A stretch of 64,000 nt of DNA from Bradyrhizobium erythrophlei (GTDB lineage: Bacteria > Pseudomonadota > Alphaproteobacteria > Rhizobiales > Xanthobacteraceae). The stretch lies in contig NZ_LT670818.1 of the NCBI RefSeq assembly GCF_900129505.1, forward strand, positions 2,046,001-2,110,000, written 5' to 3'. The notes under the pieces are model-generated. The model worked only from the letters and a program-made list of their open reading frames with translations. It was not told the DNA's origin and did no database searches. Shown piece after piece: positions 41,628 through 50,065 of the stretch. The position numbers were made by a program, and so were the translations under genes. Each line of letters starts with the position of its first letter. Position 1 is the first letter of the stretch.

Positions 41628-41714
41628 CGTAGCCCGGATGGAGCGAAGCGCAATCCGGGGATCGACCTGCATGTGAGGCAGCCCCGGATTACGCTTCGCT
41701 CCATCCGGGCTACG
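41628..41714. repeat. Long palindromic repeat (GTAGCCCGGATGGAGCGAAG family)
   Basis: Left arm 41628-41660 begins CGTAGCCCGGATGGAGCGAA; right arm 41682-41714 is its reverse complement at 32 of 33 positions. The loop is 21 bases. It directly follows hslU and can form a very stable hairpin. A diverged copy is at 55715-55820. Confidence 0.85.
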
Positions 41715-41811
41715 CACAACCTGACGACATCGCGAATAATGGCGCGTTGCGCCCCGCCTATCCGCCATGTGATAACTTCGAAGCTGTTCCAGCCGTTGTT
41801 TCGGGTGCCGA

Positions 41812-42936
41812 ATGAATCTGCGTGTGCGGGAAGACCCCTGGCGCCTGATGCTTGCCGTCAACGTCGCCGTCCTGATCGGGGTCTTTCTCTACAAGCTGAC
41901 GCGCGAGCCCTACGTCCCCTACGTCCATCTTCTGGTCGATTATCATTTCGGCTTCACCAAGCGCGCGCTGATCGGCGCGCTGGTGTCGCTGTTCACAGCC
42001 AAGGTGCCGGTGTGGCTGGTATTCGCGCTCTCGGGCAGCGTCTGGCTCGTCACGGCCGCACTCTTCATCGCATTGTTTCGGCGAACCTTCGGCTTCGACG
42101 AGAAGCATCTGCCGCTGTTCGTGTTCATGGCCGGCTCGCCGTTCTTTCTGAAGAACTTCATGCATACGCTCGGGCATTTTGACATTTACGGCTGCCTGTT
42201 CGCGATCGGCCTCTTGCTGGTGCCGGCGCGCTCCGTCGCCCTTGTGCTGCTTGCCGCGCTGGCGTCGATAATCCTCGTCCTGATCCACCACATCCACTTG
42301 CTGATGTATGTGCCGACCATCGCCGTGATCGTGCTGCTGCGATATTATCTGGTGCAGGGATTCAACCGGCAAAACGTTTCCGTCGGCATCGCGGCGGCGT
42401 TGTGCGTCGGGCTGTTATTCCTGGCGGCGCAATTCTGGGGAACGATGGCGGTGCCCGAGGCGGAATTCGTCCGCTACCTGCAGAGCCGGATGGCCGACCC
42501 CAGCCGCACTAATCTCCTGAGTTTCAGCTATATCTGGTACCAGCCGCTCGGCAAGGAGGTTGCCGATACCTGGGCGCGCTTGCCCTCCAACATCCTCGGC
42601 ATTCCCGTGTTTGCGCTGCTGATCTGGCTGCACACCCCGCTCTGGAAATATTTTACCAGTCTGATCCGAATGCTGACGGAGGATGTGCACCGGCGCGTCG
42701 TCATTGCCTCGCTTGTCGTGGTGAGCGCGGCCTATCTGGTGATGTTCGCAATGGTGTTCGACTATTCGCGATGGATCTCGAACTGGGCGGTCTGCATGTT
42801 CCTGATCCTGCACGCGGTGAAAACCCTGCCCTGCTCGCAAGCCGTGCCGCCGATCCCGACCCGCGACCCGAAGACCACGCTGTTCGGCTGGATCGTGACG
42901 CTGGTCCCGCGGGTCGGCATCGTCAGGCCCTTCTGA
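41812..42936 (+). CDS. Polytopic membrane protein of unknown function
   Basis: 374 aa with roughly nine to ten hydrophobic helices (for example LMLAVNVAVLIGVFLYKLT, VALVLLAALASIILVLIHHI, VGIAAALCVGLLFLAAQFWG, VVIASLVVVSAAYLVMFAMV). A loop with PFFLKNFMHTLGHFDIYGCL is notable. The overall layout recalls polymerases or flippases of surface polysaccharides, but I find no diagnostic motif. It is convergent with the Smr gene, 8 bases apart. Confidence 0.7.
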   Translation: MNLRVREDPWRLMLAVNVAVLIGVFLYKLTREPYVPYVHLLVDYHFGFTKRALIGALVSLFTAKVPVWLVFALSGSVWLVTAALFIALFRRTFGFDEKHLPLFVFMAGSPFFLKNFMHTLGHFDIYGCLFAIGLLLVPARSVALVLLAALASIILVLIHHIHLLMYVPTIAVIVLLRYYLVQGFNRQNVSVGIAAALCVGLLFLAAQFWGTMAVPEAEFVRYLQSRMADPSRTNLLSFSYIWYQPLGKEVADTWARLPSNILGIPVFALLIWLHTPLWKYFTSLIRMLTEDVHRRVVIASLVVVSAAYLVMFAMVFDYSRWISNWAVCMFLILHAVKTLPCSQAVPPIPTRDPKTTLFGWIVTLVPRVGIVRPF

Positions 42937-42944
42937 CCGGGGAG

Positions 42945-43535
42945 CTACAACCTCGCGCGGCGGATCCGCACATAGAGCGCGCCCTCGCCGCCATGGCCGA
43001 TATGCGCCTCTTCAAAACCGACCACCAGCGAACGAAACTCGGGCAAGCTCAGCCAGTGCGGCACCTGGCGGCGCAGCACCCCGCGTTCGCTTTCAGCACC
43101 CACTTTACCCTTGCCGGTGATGACGAGCACAAAAGTCAGTCCGTCGTGATGGGCGCGATGCAAAAAGCCTGACAGCGCGTGGTGGGCGCGGGTCTGGGTC
43201 ATGCCGTGCAGGTCGAGCCGGGCGTCGATCTGCTTCTTGCCACGGGACAATTGCGAACGCTCGCGGCGCCCCAGCGGCGCCAGCGGCGGCGCAGCCGGCA
43301 CCTCCGGTTTCGCCGCCCGCAGGATTTTGGCCGAAGTGGGCGGCTTGGGCGACGCAACAGGTTTCAGCACAGGAGCTGCCTCGACTAGCTCCGGCCTTGC
43401 GGCGCGCGGCTTCTTGCGCAGCGGTTTTATCTGTTTGGCAACGCTCTCCCACAACGCGCGCTCTTCTTCGCTCAGGCCGCGCTTGCGGCGCGGCGGCGTC
43501 GGCAATTCCGGGATGGGAGTCGAGGAACGCTTCAT
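42945..43535 (-). CDS. Smr/MutS2-C domain protein
   Basis: 196 aa. The Smr domain occupies the C-terminal ~95 residues: IDARLDLHGMTQTRAHHALS (the DLHG motif), VLVITGKGKVGAE (TGKG) and HGGEGALYVRIRR (GGxGA). The N-terminal half is a Lys/Pro/Ala-rich linker. Smr domains nick or bind nucleic acids and can act on collided ribosomes; the exact role is unknown. The start overlaps the mltA stop by 4 bases. Confidence 0.9.
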   Translation of the reverse strand: MKRSSTPIPELPTPPRRKRGLSEEERALWESVAKQIKPLRKKPRAARPELVEAAPVLKPVASPKPPTSAKILRAAKPEVPAAPPLAPLGRRERSQLSRGKKQIDARLDLHGMTQTRAHHALSGFLHRAHHDGLTFVLVITGKGKVGAESERGVLRRQVPHWLSLPEFRSLVVGFEEAHIGHGGEGALYVRIRRARL

Positions 43536-45193
43536 CGGCCGCGGCGATAATGATGGTAGCGATGGCGACGCACCTCGCGGGCCGGGGCGATATTCGGCCG
43601 GGCTTCCGGCAGCGGCACAATTGTCGATGCCTGCGCTACGGCGGTTGTCGGCTGGACCGGCGCGGCCACCGGATTTTTGCCGGGCTCGGCGGTCTTCGCC
43701 ACATCTTTTGCGCCCAGGGCCGCTGAGGCGTCCGCCGGCTTCGTGCCGCTCTTCTGATCCTTCAAAGGATCGACCTGCGGAAACAGCTTTGCAATTTTTG
43801 CCGACGGCCGCGCGTCGGGCAGCGGCATCTTGCGGCCTCGCGCCGCCGGATCGAGACTCTTCGGCACCAGAATCACAAAGCGCATGTTGTTCTTCAGCCG
43901 GCCGGACACCTTTCCTGCATCCGCGCCCGCGCCGAAATAAAGGTCGGCGCGCGCCGGCCCCGTGATCGCAGATCCCGTATCCTGCGCGATCATCAGCCGG
44001 CGGAACGGCGTCTTCGACTGCTCCGATTCGATCGGCAGTTCGCCTTCGATGAAAAACGGCGTGCCGTAGACATGCAGCGCCTTGTCGACCGCGATCGAGC
44101 GGCCCGGCGTCAGCGGAACGCCCTGCGCGCCGACGGCTTCATCCCTATCGGAGAGCGGCACCTGGCGAAAGAACACGTAGGAGCGGTTTTGCCGGCGCAA
44201 TTCGTTGGCGCCGTCGGGGTTCTGCTCCATCCATTCGCGGATCTTCTGCATCGACATCTGGTCTTTCGGAATGATGCCACGGTCGATCAGGATACGGCCA
44301 ACCGCCGTATAGGGATAACCATTATGCGCGTCATAATTGATGCGCAGCGTCGAGCCATCCTCGAGGCGGATCCGTGCCGAGCCCTGGATCTGCGCGAACA
44401 ACAGATCGGTCTGGCTTTTCAGCCAGCAGATCTCCAGACCCCGGCCGGCAATCGCGCCGTCCTCGATCTCGGCGCGATCATAATAAGGCACGAGCTTGCG
44501 GCGGCCGATCTTGCGGAACACCTCGCCCTTGTTGGGCAGGCTAGGCGCGTCCTGCTTGAAGCCACGGACGAACAGATTGGAAGGACGGCGATAGACCGGC
44601 ACAGTGTAGATGTCGGTCTGGGTGCGGGAGCCGTCGAGGATCGGCTCGTAATAGCCAGTGACGAAGCCGGCATCTTCCCCGAGCCGCGAGATGCGCAAGG
44701 GCAGAAAATGCCCTTCAAAAAATGCCCTGGCCCTGGCGCCGTCGGAAAGTTCGATGGCTCTCGCGGCGCGGCAGGGATCGCGGAGAGAGCCGCCGAGCGC
44801 CTTGGCCTCAGTCTTGGAATCGACCAAGGGATCCTGCTGCGCGGAAATCGGCTTGCAGCTTATGCGAAACGCCTTGAAGGCCTGTAGATGGTCGTCATCG
44901 TTCCAGCCGGCGATGTCCGCCCAGGCCACCGGAACATATTGGCTGCCGTTGATCTGAAGCGGCCATTCGAGCGCGGGATAGGGCAGATGCCGAGGCGCAC
45001 TCGCTGCGGTGTGCGCGGGATGCAGCTTGCGCGCGGCGATCGCCGCAAACGGGGCCAGCGACAGCACGAGCGCGATGACACAAAACGCGGCGGCGTATCT
45101 TCCGATGCCACGCGCGTTAGTGAGCGCTTCCCGTGCCGACCAGCTTCCAGTTCGGATCGCGTGAAGTCGTGTCCCGAGCGAATGTCCAAACAT
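43532..45193 (-). CDS. mltA: Membrane-bound lytic murein transglycosylase A
   Basis: MltA-domain enzyme with a 3D domain. The catalytic region has FVTGYYEPILDGSRTQTDIY and YDRAEIEDGAIAGRGLEICW, FAQIQGSARIRLEDGSTLRI and, near the end, MIAQDTGSAITGPARADLYF (catalytic DTG). A hydrophobic segment (YAAAFCVIALVLSLAPFAAI) is the signal or anchor. I start it at the ATG at 45193; a TTG at 45232 is possible. Either way it overlaps the Tim44-like gene by 77 bases or more. The last ~120 residues are an unusual Pro/Ala/Lys-rich tail. Confidence 0.88.
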   Translation of the reverse strand: MFGHSLGTRLHAIRTGSWSAREALTNARGIGRYAAAFCVIALVLSLAPFAAIAARKLHPAHTAASAPRHLPYPALEWPLQINGSQYVPVAWADIAGWNDDDHLQAFKAFRISCKPISAQQDPLVDSKTEAKALGGSLRDPCRAARAIELSDGARARAFFEGHFLPLRISRLGEDAGFVTGYYEPILDGSRTQTDIYTVPVYRRPSNLFVRGFKQDAPSLPNKGEVFRKIGRRKLVPYYDRAEIEDGAIAGRGLEICWLKSQTDLLFAQIQGSARIRLEDGSTLRINYDAHNGYPYTAVGRILIDRGIIPKDQMSMQKIREWMEQNPDGANELRRQNRSYVFFRQVPLSDRDEAVGAQGVPLTPGRSIAVDKALHVYGTPFFIEGELPIESEQSKTPFRRLMIAQDTGSAITGPARADLYFGAGADAGKVSGRLKNNMRFVILVPKSLDPAARGRKMPLPDARPSAKIAKLFPQVDPLKDQKSGTKPADASAALGAKDVAKTAEPGKNPVAAPVQPTTAVAQASTIVPLPEARPNIAPAREVRRHRYHHYRRGR

Positions 45194-45824
45194 CGGTGAT
45201 ATCGGTGACCTTATCCGGATTGCCGTCGACAATCGTGCCCGCCTTGTCGCGGGTGACCGAGATCATCTGCGACACAAAGCGGACCGTCAGTTGTGCCGAC
45301 TTTTCGCGGGACTCCGCCCCGACCAATTCGGCTTTATCGATCGACACGAAGCGGGTTTCAGTCTTCTGCTCGCGCTTCTCGCGATCCTTGATCACGGCTT
45401 CGAAACTGTCATAGACCTCGGACGACAACAGATCCTTCAACGCGCGGCGGTCGCCATTGGCGAACGCCAGCACGATCATCTCATAGGCGCTGCGCGCGCC
45501 TGAAATGAAATGTCGGGGGTCGAACGAGGAATCCTGCGCGGCAATGGCGTCCAGCCCCTGAGCCAGCGGCGTGCCGGGTTCAGTCAGGCCTTTCCAGCGG
45601 TCGGTCGGCGGCGTCACCTCCGCCGTGGGCGCCAGCGGCGCCTGGTCGATCACCGCGCCCGGTATCGGGACGACATTGTTATTGTCCTGCGGACCCTGCG
45701 CGACGTTGCGTGCGGGGCGATCATAGGGCGGCCGCTCGCCTCCGGTGCGCTGTCCGAGGACGTTGCGCAAGCGCAGGAAGATGAAGACCGCCAGCGCCAG
45801 GAAGATGATGGTGTAAATATCCAC
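45117..45824 (-). CDS. Tim44-like (TimA) domain protein
   Basis: 235 aa from the GTG at 45824. An N-terminal membrane helix (VDIYTIIFLALAVFIFLRLR) is followed by a Pro-rich linker and a C-terminal Tim44/MBA-like domain: FDPRHFISGARSAYEMIVLA, FANGDRRALKDLLSSEVYDS and a final FARDTTSRDPNWKLVGTGSA. It is homologous to the domain of mitochondrial Tim44; in alphaproteobacteria it is an inner-membrane adaptor of unclear function. The mltA/Tim44 pair next to secB is conserved near the alphaproteobacterial origin. Confidence 0.88.
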   Translation of the reverse strand: MDIYTIIFLALAVFIFLRLRNVLGQRTGGERPPYDRPARNVAQGPQDNNNVVPIPGAVIDQAPLAPTAEVTPPTDRWKGLTEPGTPLAQGLDAIAAQDSSFDPRHFISGARSAYEMIVLAFANGDRRALKDLLSSEVYDSFEAVIKDREKREQKTETRFVSIDKAELVGAESREKSAQLTVRFVSQMISVTRDKAGTIVDGNPDKVTDITDVWTFARDTTSRDPNWKLVGTGSAH

Positions 45825-46311
45825 GTCGCTTTTGCTTTCTGTTCTCACGCCGGCAACGGGTCCGGCGGTAGAGCGTTCCCTTGCCGAAGCGGCAGAGACT
45901 ACATCACGGATGGGTCAGCAGCATGTAGGCACGAAACTTGGCCCGGCCAATGGCGCCTTTTGGCATGAAAAGCCATGCCAGGGGAAATCGGCCAAGCCGG
46001 CACACTTTGCCGGTTTGCCACAGCCCAAATTGTAGCGCGTTTTGGCGGGCGGGGGAAACCCCGATCATGCCCGGAAATCGCGCCTATTCAACAATTTAGG
46101 GCGCATTCCAGGCGCCAAGGACGGCTATTTGCCGCACGCGGCGATTCCCTAAGGCTCGGCGCGGCAGGCGGAGCGCGATTGTCATCCTTGTGGAGTGAGG
46201 CGGGGCTATGTTAGCCACTCGCCCCGTCAACCGCATTTTCCCAAAGCCCGGGCGAATTCAGACGCAAGACCAGTCGCCGCTCGCTTGAAATACGCTCCAG
46301 GAGAGATTTCC
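45825..46311. other. Divergent intergenic region tim44-like/secB with two hairpins
   Basis: Non-coding. Two perfect or near-perfect stems lie side by side: TGGCATG (45961-45967)/CATGCCA (45974-45980), and CAAGCCGGCA (45993-46002)/TGCCGGTTTG (46008-46017, one G-U pair). The promoters of secB and the mltA-side genes must also lie here. No gene is supported. Confidence 0.6.
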
Positions 46312-46797
46312 ATGACCAACGGCAACGGCGCACCGCCCGAAGCGGCCCCGCCCCAGCTCAATGTGCTGGCGCAATACACCAAGGACCTGTCGTTCGAGAA
46401 TCCGAACGCCCCGAGCTCGCTGGCGCCGCAACAGCAGCAGCCGGCGATCAATATCCAGATCAACGTCAGCGCCAACAACCTCGCTGAAAACGAGTACGAA
46501 GTGACGCTTTCGGTCGAGGGCAAGGCGGAAACCGCCGGCAAGGTGATGTTCAGCTTCGACCTGGCCTATGCCGGGGTATTCCGGATTATGAACGTGCCGA
46601 AAGAAAACCTGCATCCGCTGGTCATGATCGAGTGCCCTCGGCTGTTGTTCCCGTTCGCCCGCGAGATCATCGCCACTTCGGTGCGCGATGGCGGTTTTCC
46701 GCCTTTGATGCTGGACCCGGTGGATTTCGTCGGCCTGTATCGCCAGAACATGGAACGGCAGGCGGGCGCCCCGGGCGCGCAGGCCAAGCCGAGCTAA
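46312..46797 (+). CDS. secB: Protein-export chaperone SecB
   Basis: 161 aa from the ATG at 46312 after GGAGAG. It has [18 protein letters not shown] at the N-terminus, then [20 protein letters not shown] and FDLAYAGVF, and [20 protein letters not shown] with [12 protein letters not shown]. It keeps preproteins unfolded and hands them to SecA. It is convergent with dnaQ, 4 bases apart. Confidence 0.97.
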   Translation: MTNGNGAPPEAAPPQLNVLAQYTKDLSFENPNAPSSLAPQQQQPAINIQINVSANNLAENEYEVTLSVEGKAETAGKVMFSFDLAYAGVFRIMNVPKENLHPLVMIECPRLLFPFAREIIATSVRDGGFPPLMLDPVDFVGLYRQNMERQAGAPGAQAKPS

Positions 46798-46801
46798 ACG
46801 C

Positions 46802-47497
46802 TCAAGCGACGAAAAATTCGTTCCAGATCGGCTTGTCGCCCAAGGTGGCGACAAAGGCCCGATGCGCCGCACGATCTTCCTCTGATATCCGCGGCGCCAA
46901 CGGCACCTCGCGTTGCCGCCGCGGCATCTCGCCGTAGCCGCCCGCGCGGGTATCGCGGGTTTCGGCTGCCAGGATCAGTTGCGACTGCCGCGCGCCGATC
47001 AGATCGATATAGACCTCGGCCAGAAGCTCGGCGTCGAGCAGCGCGCCGTGCTTGGTGCGGCGGGAATTGTCGATGGCATAGCGCGAGCAGAGATCGTCGA
47101 GCCGGTTCGACACGCCGGGATGCTTGCGCCGCGCCAGCAAGAGCGTGTCGACCAGCCGGTCGCGCGCGATCGGCTGCCGCTTGATGCGGTCGAGTTCGGC
47201 GTTGATGAAGGAGATGTCGAACGACGCGTTGTGGATCACCAGTGGCGCATCGGCGATGAATTCCAGGAACTCGTCGACCACATGGGCGAATAGCGGCTTG
47301 TCGGCGAGGAATTCGGTGGAAAGCCCGTGCACGGCGAAGGCCTCGGCCGGCATGGCGCGCTCGGGATTGATGTGCACGTGAAAGATCTGGCCGGTCGGCA
47401 TGCGGTTGAAAATCTCGACGCAGCCGATCTCGACCAGCCTATCGCCGCGCAGCGGGTCGAGGCCGGTGGTTTCGGTATCGAGAACGATTTCGCGCAT
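46802..47497 (-). CDS. dnaQ: DNA polymerase III epsilon subunit (3'-5' exonuclease)
   Basis: 231 aa from the ATG at 47497. DEDD proofreading exonuclease: Exo I REIVLDTETTGLDPLRGDRL (Asp7, Glu9), Exo II VIHNASFDISFINAELDRI, Exo III KHGALLDAELLAEVYIDL (His/Asp). The C-terminal tail with PIWNEFF is typical of alphaproteobacterial DnaQ. It follows coaE by 25 bases. Confidence 0.95.
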   Translation of the reverse strand: MREIVLDTETTGLDPLRGDRLVEIGCVEIFNRMPTGQIFHVHINPERAMPAEAFAVHGLSTEFLADKPLFAHVVDEFLEFIADAPLVIHNASFDISFINAELDRIKRQPIARDRLVDTLLLARRKHPGVSNRLDDLCSRYAIDNSRRTKHGALLDAELLAEVYIDLIGARQSQLILAAETRDTRAGGYGEMPRRQREVPLAPRISEEDRAAHRAFVATLGDKPIWNEFFVA

Positions 47498-47522
47498 GGA
47501 GGACTGACCGGGAAAAGGCGAA

Positions 47523-48122
47523 TCAGGTTCGCCGCTGCGGCATCTTAGCAGCCTGATCCAGAATGTCTCGGATCCGGGCGCGTACCGGGTCGAGCCCGTG
47601 CGATGTATCCACCACGAAATCCGCACGCTTGCGTTTTTCGGCGTCGGGCAGTTGCCGCGCCAGGATGGAATCCAGCACCTCATGTGTCATGTTACCACGC
47701 GCCAGAATTCGCTCGCGCTGATTCTCCGGGGACGTCGTCACCACCACCACCGCATCGACGCGTTTCTCACCGCCGGTCTCGTACAGCAGGGGCACATCGA
47801 CCACGGCCACCGGCGCGCCGGATCGCTCGGCATCCCAAAAGAATTTCTGGCGCGAGGCGCCCAGCATCGGATGAACGATCTGCTCGAGCTGTCTCATCGC
47901 GGCCGGATCATGCACGACCCGCGCCGAGAGAAGCGCACGATCGACCCTGCCGTTCACCGTCGTGCCCGGAAACGCCGCTTCGATGGCGGGCGCCGCCTCG
48001 CCTTCGTACAAGCTGTGAACGGCCGCGTCGGCGTCGTAGACGGGAACACCGGCCTCCGCGAACAGCTTTGCGGCGGTCGATTTCCCCATCCCGATCGAGC
48101 CGGTCAGCCCAAGAATAATCAT
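47523..48122 (-). CDS. coaE: Dephospho-CoA kinase
   Basis: 199 aa. Last step of CoA synthesis. P-loop [19 protein letters not shown] (residues ~5-15), [14 protein letters not shown] and [20 protein letters not shown]. It overlaps none of its neighbours; maf is 37 bases upstream. In Caulobacter aroE lies between maf and coaE; here it does not. Confidence 0.95.
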   Translation of the reverse strand: MIILGLTGSIGMGKSTAAKLFAEAGVPVYDADAAVHSLYEGEAAPAIEAAFPGTTVNGRVDRALLSARVVHDPAAMRQLEQIVHPMLGASRQKFFWDAERSGAPVAVVDVPLLYETGGEKRVDAVVVVTTSPENQRERILARGNMTHEVLDSILARQLPDAEKRKRADFVVDTSHGLDPVRARIRDILDQAAKMPQRRT

Positions 48123-48159
48123 CGAGCTCCTGCCATTGGCCGGTTCATCATGGCTTGTT

Positions 48160-48768
48160 TTACACCGCGAGCAGCCCCTCGCTACGCAAAAACGCGAGCA
48201 GTTGCAGCAGCGGCAGGCCGAGGATGGTGAAGTGGTCGCCTTCGATACGCTCGAACAAATGGACGCCGAGCCCTTCCAGCTGGTAGGCGCCGACGCTTGA
48301 GGTCACGGCCTCGCCGGCCTCGTTCAGATATGCCTCTATTTCGGCATCGGAAAGCCGCCGCATCGTCATCCCGGCGCTCGATCTGGCTTCGAACAGGATC
48401 TTGCCGTCGCGCGCCACCGCAACGGCAGAGTGCAATTCGTGTCGGTTGCCGGCCAGCGCACGCAATTGCTCGGCGGCATCGGCCCGGCCCGCAGGCTTGC
48501 TGAACAGCTGCATCGCCAATGCCAGGGTCTGGTCCGCGCCGACGACAAATCGGCTGGAATGTTGGCTCGACACCATCAGGGCTTTTTCACGCGCCAGCAG
48601 GCCAGCGATCGCTCCGGGCGACCCAAGACCGGAGGATTGCTGCACAGCCCGTTCGTCAATGTCGGCCGGAACGGCTTCGAAATCGATGCCGGCATTGGCG
48701 AGCAGCATTCGCCGCCCGCGGCTTTGCGACGCCAGGATCAACGGAGATGGCCCGCGCCAAAGCGTCAT
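48160..48768 (-). CDS. maf: Maf-family nucleoside triphosphate pyrophosphatase
   Basis: 202 aa. It has the Maf signature [31 protein letters not shown] and [20 protein letters not shown], followed by an [20 protein letters not shown] region. It hydrolyses non-canonical NTPs, and the pyrimidine or YhdE-type specificity cannot be assigned by eye. ppsR lies upstream with a 4-base overlap. Confidence 0.9.
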   Translation of the reverse strand: MTLWRGPSPLILASQSRGRRMLLANAGIDFEAVPADIDERAVQQSSGLGSPGAIAGLLAREKALMVSSQHSSRFVVGADQTLALAMQLFSKPAGRADAAEQLRALAGNRHELHSAVAVARDGKILFEARSSAGMTMRRLSDAEIEAYLNEAGEAVTSSVGAYQLEGLGVHLFERIEGDHFTILGLPLLQLLAFLRSEGLLAV

Positions 48769-49604
48769 TCGGGAAGCCGTTGTTTCTGCCGGTCGGTGAA
48801 CAGTTTCAGAATCGCGGCGGCGGTTTCCTCGATCGATCGCCGAGTGACGTCGAGCTGCGCCCAGTTGAATTTGGCGCTCAATCGCCGCGCAAATGCAACC
48901 TCATCCGCGACGGACTGCCGATCGATATACTCATCATTGCCGCGATCGGCGCCCATGCTTAGCAGACGGTTCTGCCGGACCTGGATCAGGCGCTCCGGCG
49001 TCGCATGCAGGCTGACGACCAGTGGCTTCGTCAGCGTTTCCAATTGATGCGGGATCGCGATGCCCGGCACCAGCGGAACGTTGGCGGTGCGGACGCCGCG
49101 GTTGGCGAGGTAGATCGAGGTCGGGGTTTTCGATGTACGGGACACGCCGACCAGCACCACATCGGCCTCCTCCAGGCCTTCGACGTGCTGGCCGTCATCG
49201 TGCATCATCGTATAGTTCAAGGCATCGATGCGCTTGAAATATTCCGCATTCAGGGTGTGCTGCGCGCCGACGCGCCCCGTGGTGGCGGCACCGAGATAGG
49301 CCTGGAACAGTTGCATGACCGGGCCGATGATCGAGAGGCTCGGTATATTGATCTGCTGGCACTTGGCTTCGAGCCTGCCGACCAGATCCTTTTCCAGCAA
49401 GGTGAAAAGCACGATGCCGGGCGCTTCCTCGATCTCGTCGAGCACGCGATCGAGCTGCTTCTGGCTGCGTACCAGCGGATAGACATGCTCGACCGGCGTC
49501 ACGTTGGCGTATTGCGCGGCCACCGCGCGCGCCACCGTGATCAGGGTCTCGCCGGTCGAATCAGAGACCAGGTGAAGATGAAAATAACTTCCGGACGTAG
49601 GCAC
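48765..49604 (-). CDS. PEP synthase/PPDK regulatory protein (DUF299)
   Basis: 279 aa from the GTG at 49604, which has AGGGG at a good distance; a TTG at 49607 is possible. A bifunctional Ser/Thr kinase and pyrophosphorylase that switches phosphoenolpyruvate synthase or pyruvate phosphate dikinase. It has [34 protein letters not shown] (P-loop-like GVSRTSKT) and [20 protein letters not shown]. Its gene borders the putative replication origin, the position of the RP001/DUF299-type gene in other alphaproteobacteria. Confidence 0.9.
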   Translation of the reverse strand: MPTSGSYFHLHLVSDSTGETLITVARAVAAQYANVTPVEHVYPLVRSQKQLDRVLDEIEEAPGIVLFTLLEKDLVGRLEAKCQQINIPSLSIIGPVMQLFQAYLGAATTGRVGAQHTLNAEYFKRIDALNYTMMHDDGQHVEGLEEADVVLVGVSRTSKTPTSIYLANRGVRTANVPLVPGIAIPHQLETLTKPLVVSLHATPERLIQVRQNRLLSMGADRGNDEYIDRQSVADEVAFARRLSAKFNWAQLDVTRRSIEETAAAILKLFTDRQKQRLPE

Positions 49605-49613
49605 CAAAACCCC

Positions 49614-49641
49614 TGTGTAACCTGTGAATCCTTGTGGACCT
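49614..49641 (+). promoter_or_regulatory. Cluster of three degenerate DnaA-box-like 9-mers
   Basis: TGTGTAACC (49614), TGTGAATCC (49623) and TGTGGACCT (49633) lie at 9-10 base spacing in the same orientation. Each matches five or six bases of TGTGGATAA (reverse of TTATCCACA), mainly at the 5' end, so individually they are weak. Their regular tandem spacing suggests a DnaA array. Confidence 0.5.
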
Positions 49642-49813
49642 TAGCTGAGAGAATCGGCCGGGAAGCGATCGGTCAGGGATAACCCGGCTTTTTCTTCACA
49701 GGCCTCGAAAGAGGGATAAGTCCGAAGGCCCGGGGCAATGATAGTGAGGTTGTGTGGGCTTGTCTCTTCATAAGCTGACGACGAGCCGGCGCAAGTGTCT
49801 GACAGCAGTCGAG

Positions 49814-49863
49814 TTATCCGTATCACCTGGCGGCCGGCCGGGAATGTTGATGGATGTGAATAA
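49814..49863. promoter_or_regulatory. DnaA-box-like pair (TTATCCGTA and TGTGAATAA)
   Basis: TTATCCGTA (49814-49822) matches TTATCCACA at seven of nine positions. TGTGAATAA (49855-49863) matches the reverse consensus TGTGGATAA at eight of nine. They are in opposite orientation, 32 bases apart. Confidence 0.55.
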
Positions 49864-49915
49864 CGGGGCGCAACCGCGGGACATTTTTGTGCGGACGCTA
49901 ATCACCGCTACTTAG

Positions 49916-49953
49916 ACTCAAACCTAAGATTCTAAAATTATTAGTTTAGAAAA
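49916..49953. other. AT-rich block, candidate unwinding element
   Basis: The stretch containing AAGATTCTAAAATTATTAG and TTTAGAAAAG is strikingly AT-rich against the surrounding high-GC DNA. It includes GANTC sites at 49915 and 49928 and the near-palindrome TCTAAAATTATTAGTTTAGA. It could be the DNA unwinding element of the origin. Confidence 0.5.
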
Positions 49954-50065
49954 GCGGTGCTTTGCGGATATGTCTCGCTTCGGATCGGAACTGGAGCGCG
50001 GGCAACACCAAGACCGGGCCGAGCGTTCCAGCATTTTGGCAAACAGCACGGATGGAATTTTTCGG

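Larger units (their letters stand above)
49605..50065. other. Putative chromosomal replication origin (oriC) region
   Basis: About 460 non-coding bases between ppsR and hemJ. This matches the conserved position of alphaproteobacterial oriC beside a DUF299 gene, with maf-coaE-dnaQ on one side and rho-mnmE-mnmG-rsmG-parAB on the other. Content: degenerate DnaA boxes (listed separately), four GANTC methylation sites (49626, 49651, 49915, 49928) and an AT-rich block at 49916-49953. Function is inferred from synteny and motifs. Confidence 0.7.

Noticed and set aside
40179..41861. 560-codon open frame opposite hslU
   Set aside because: Shadow of hslU, with no recognisable domains and Arg/Gly/His-rich composition.
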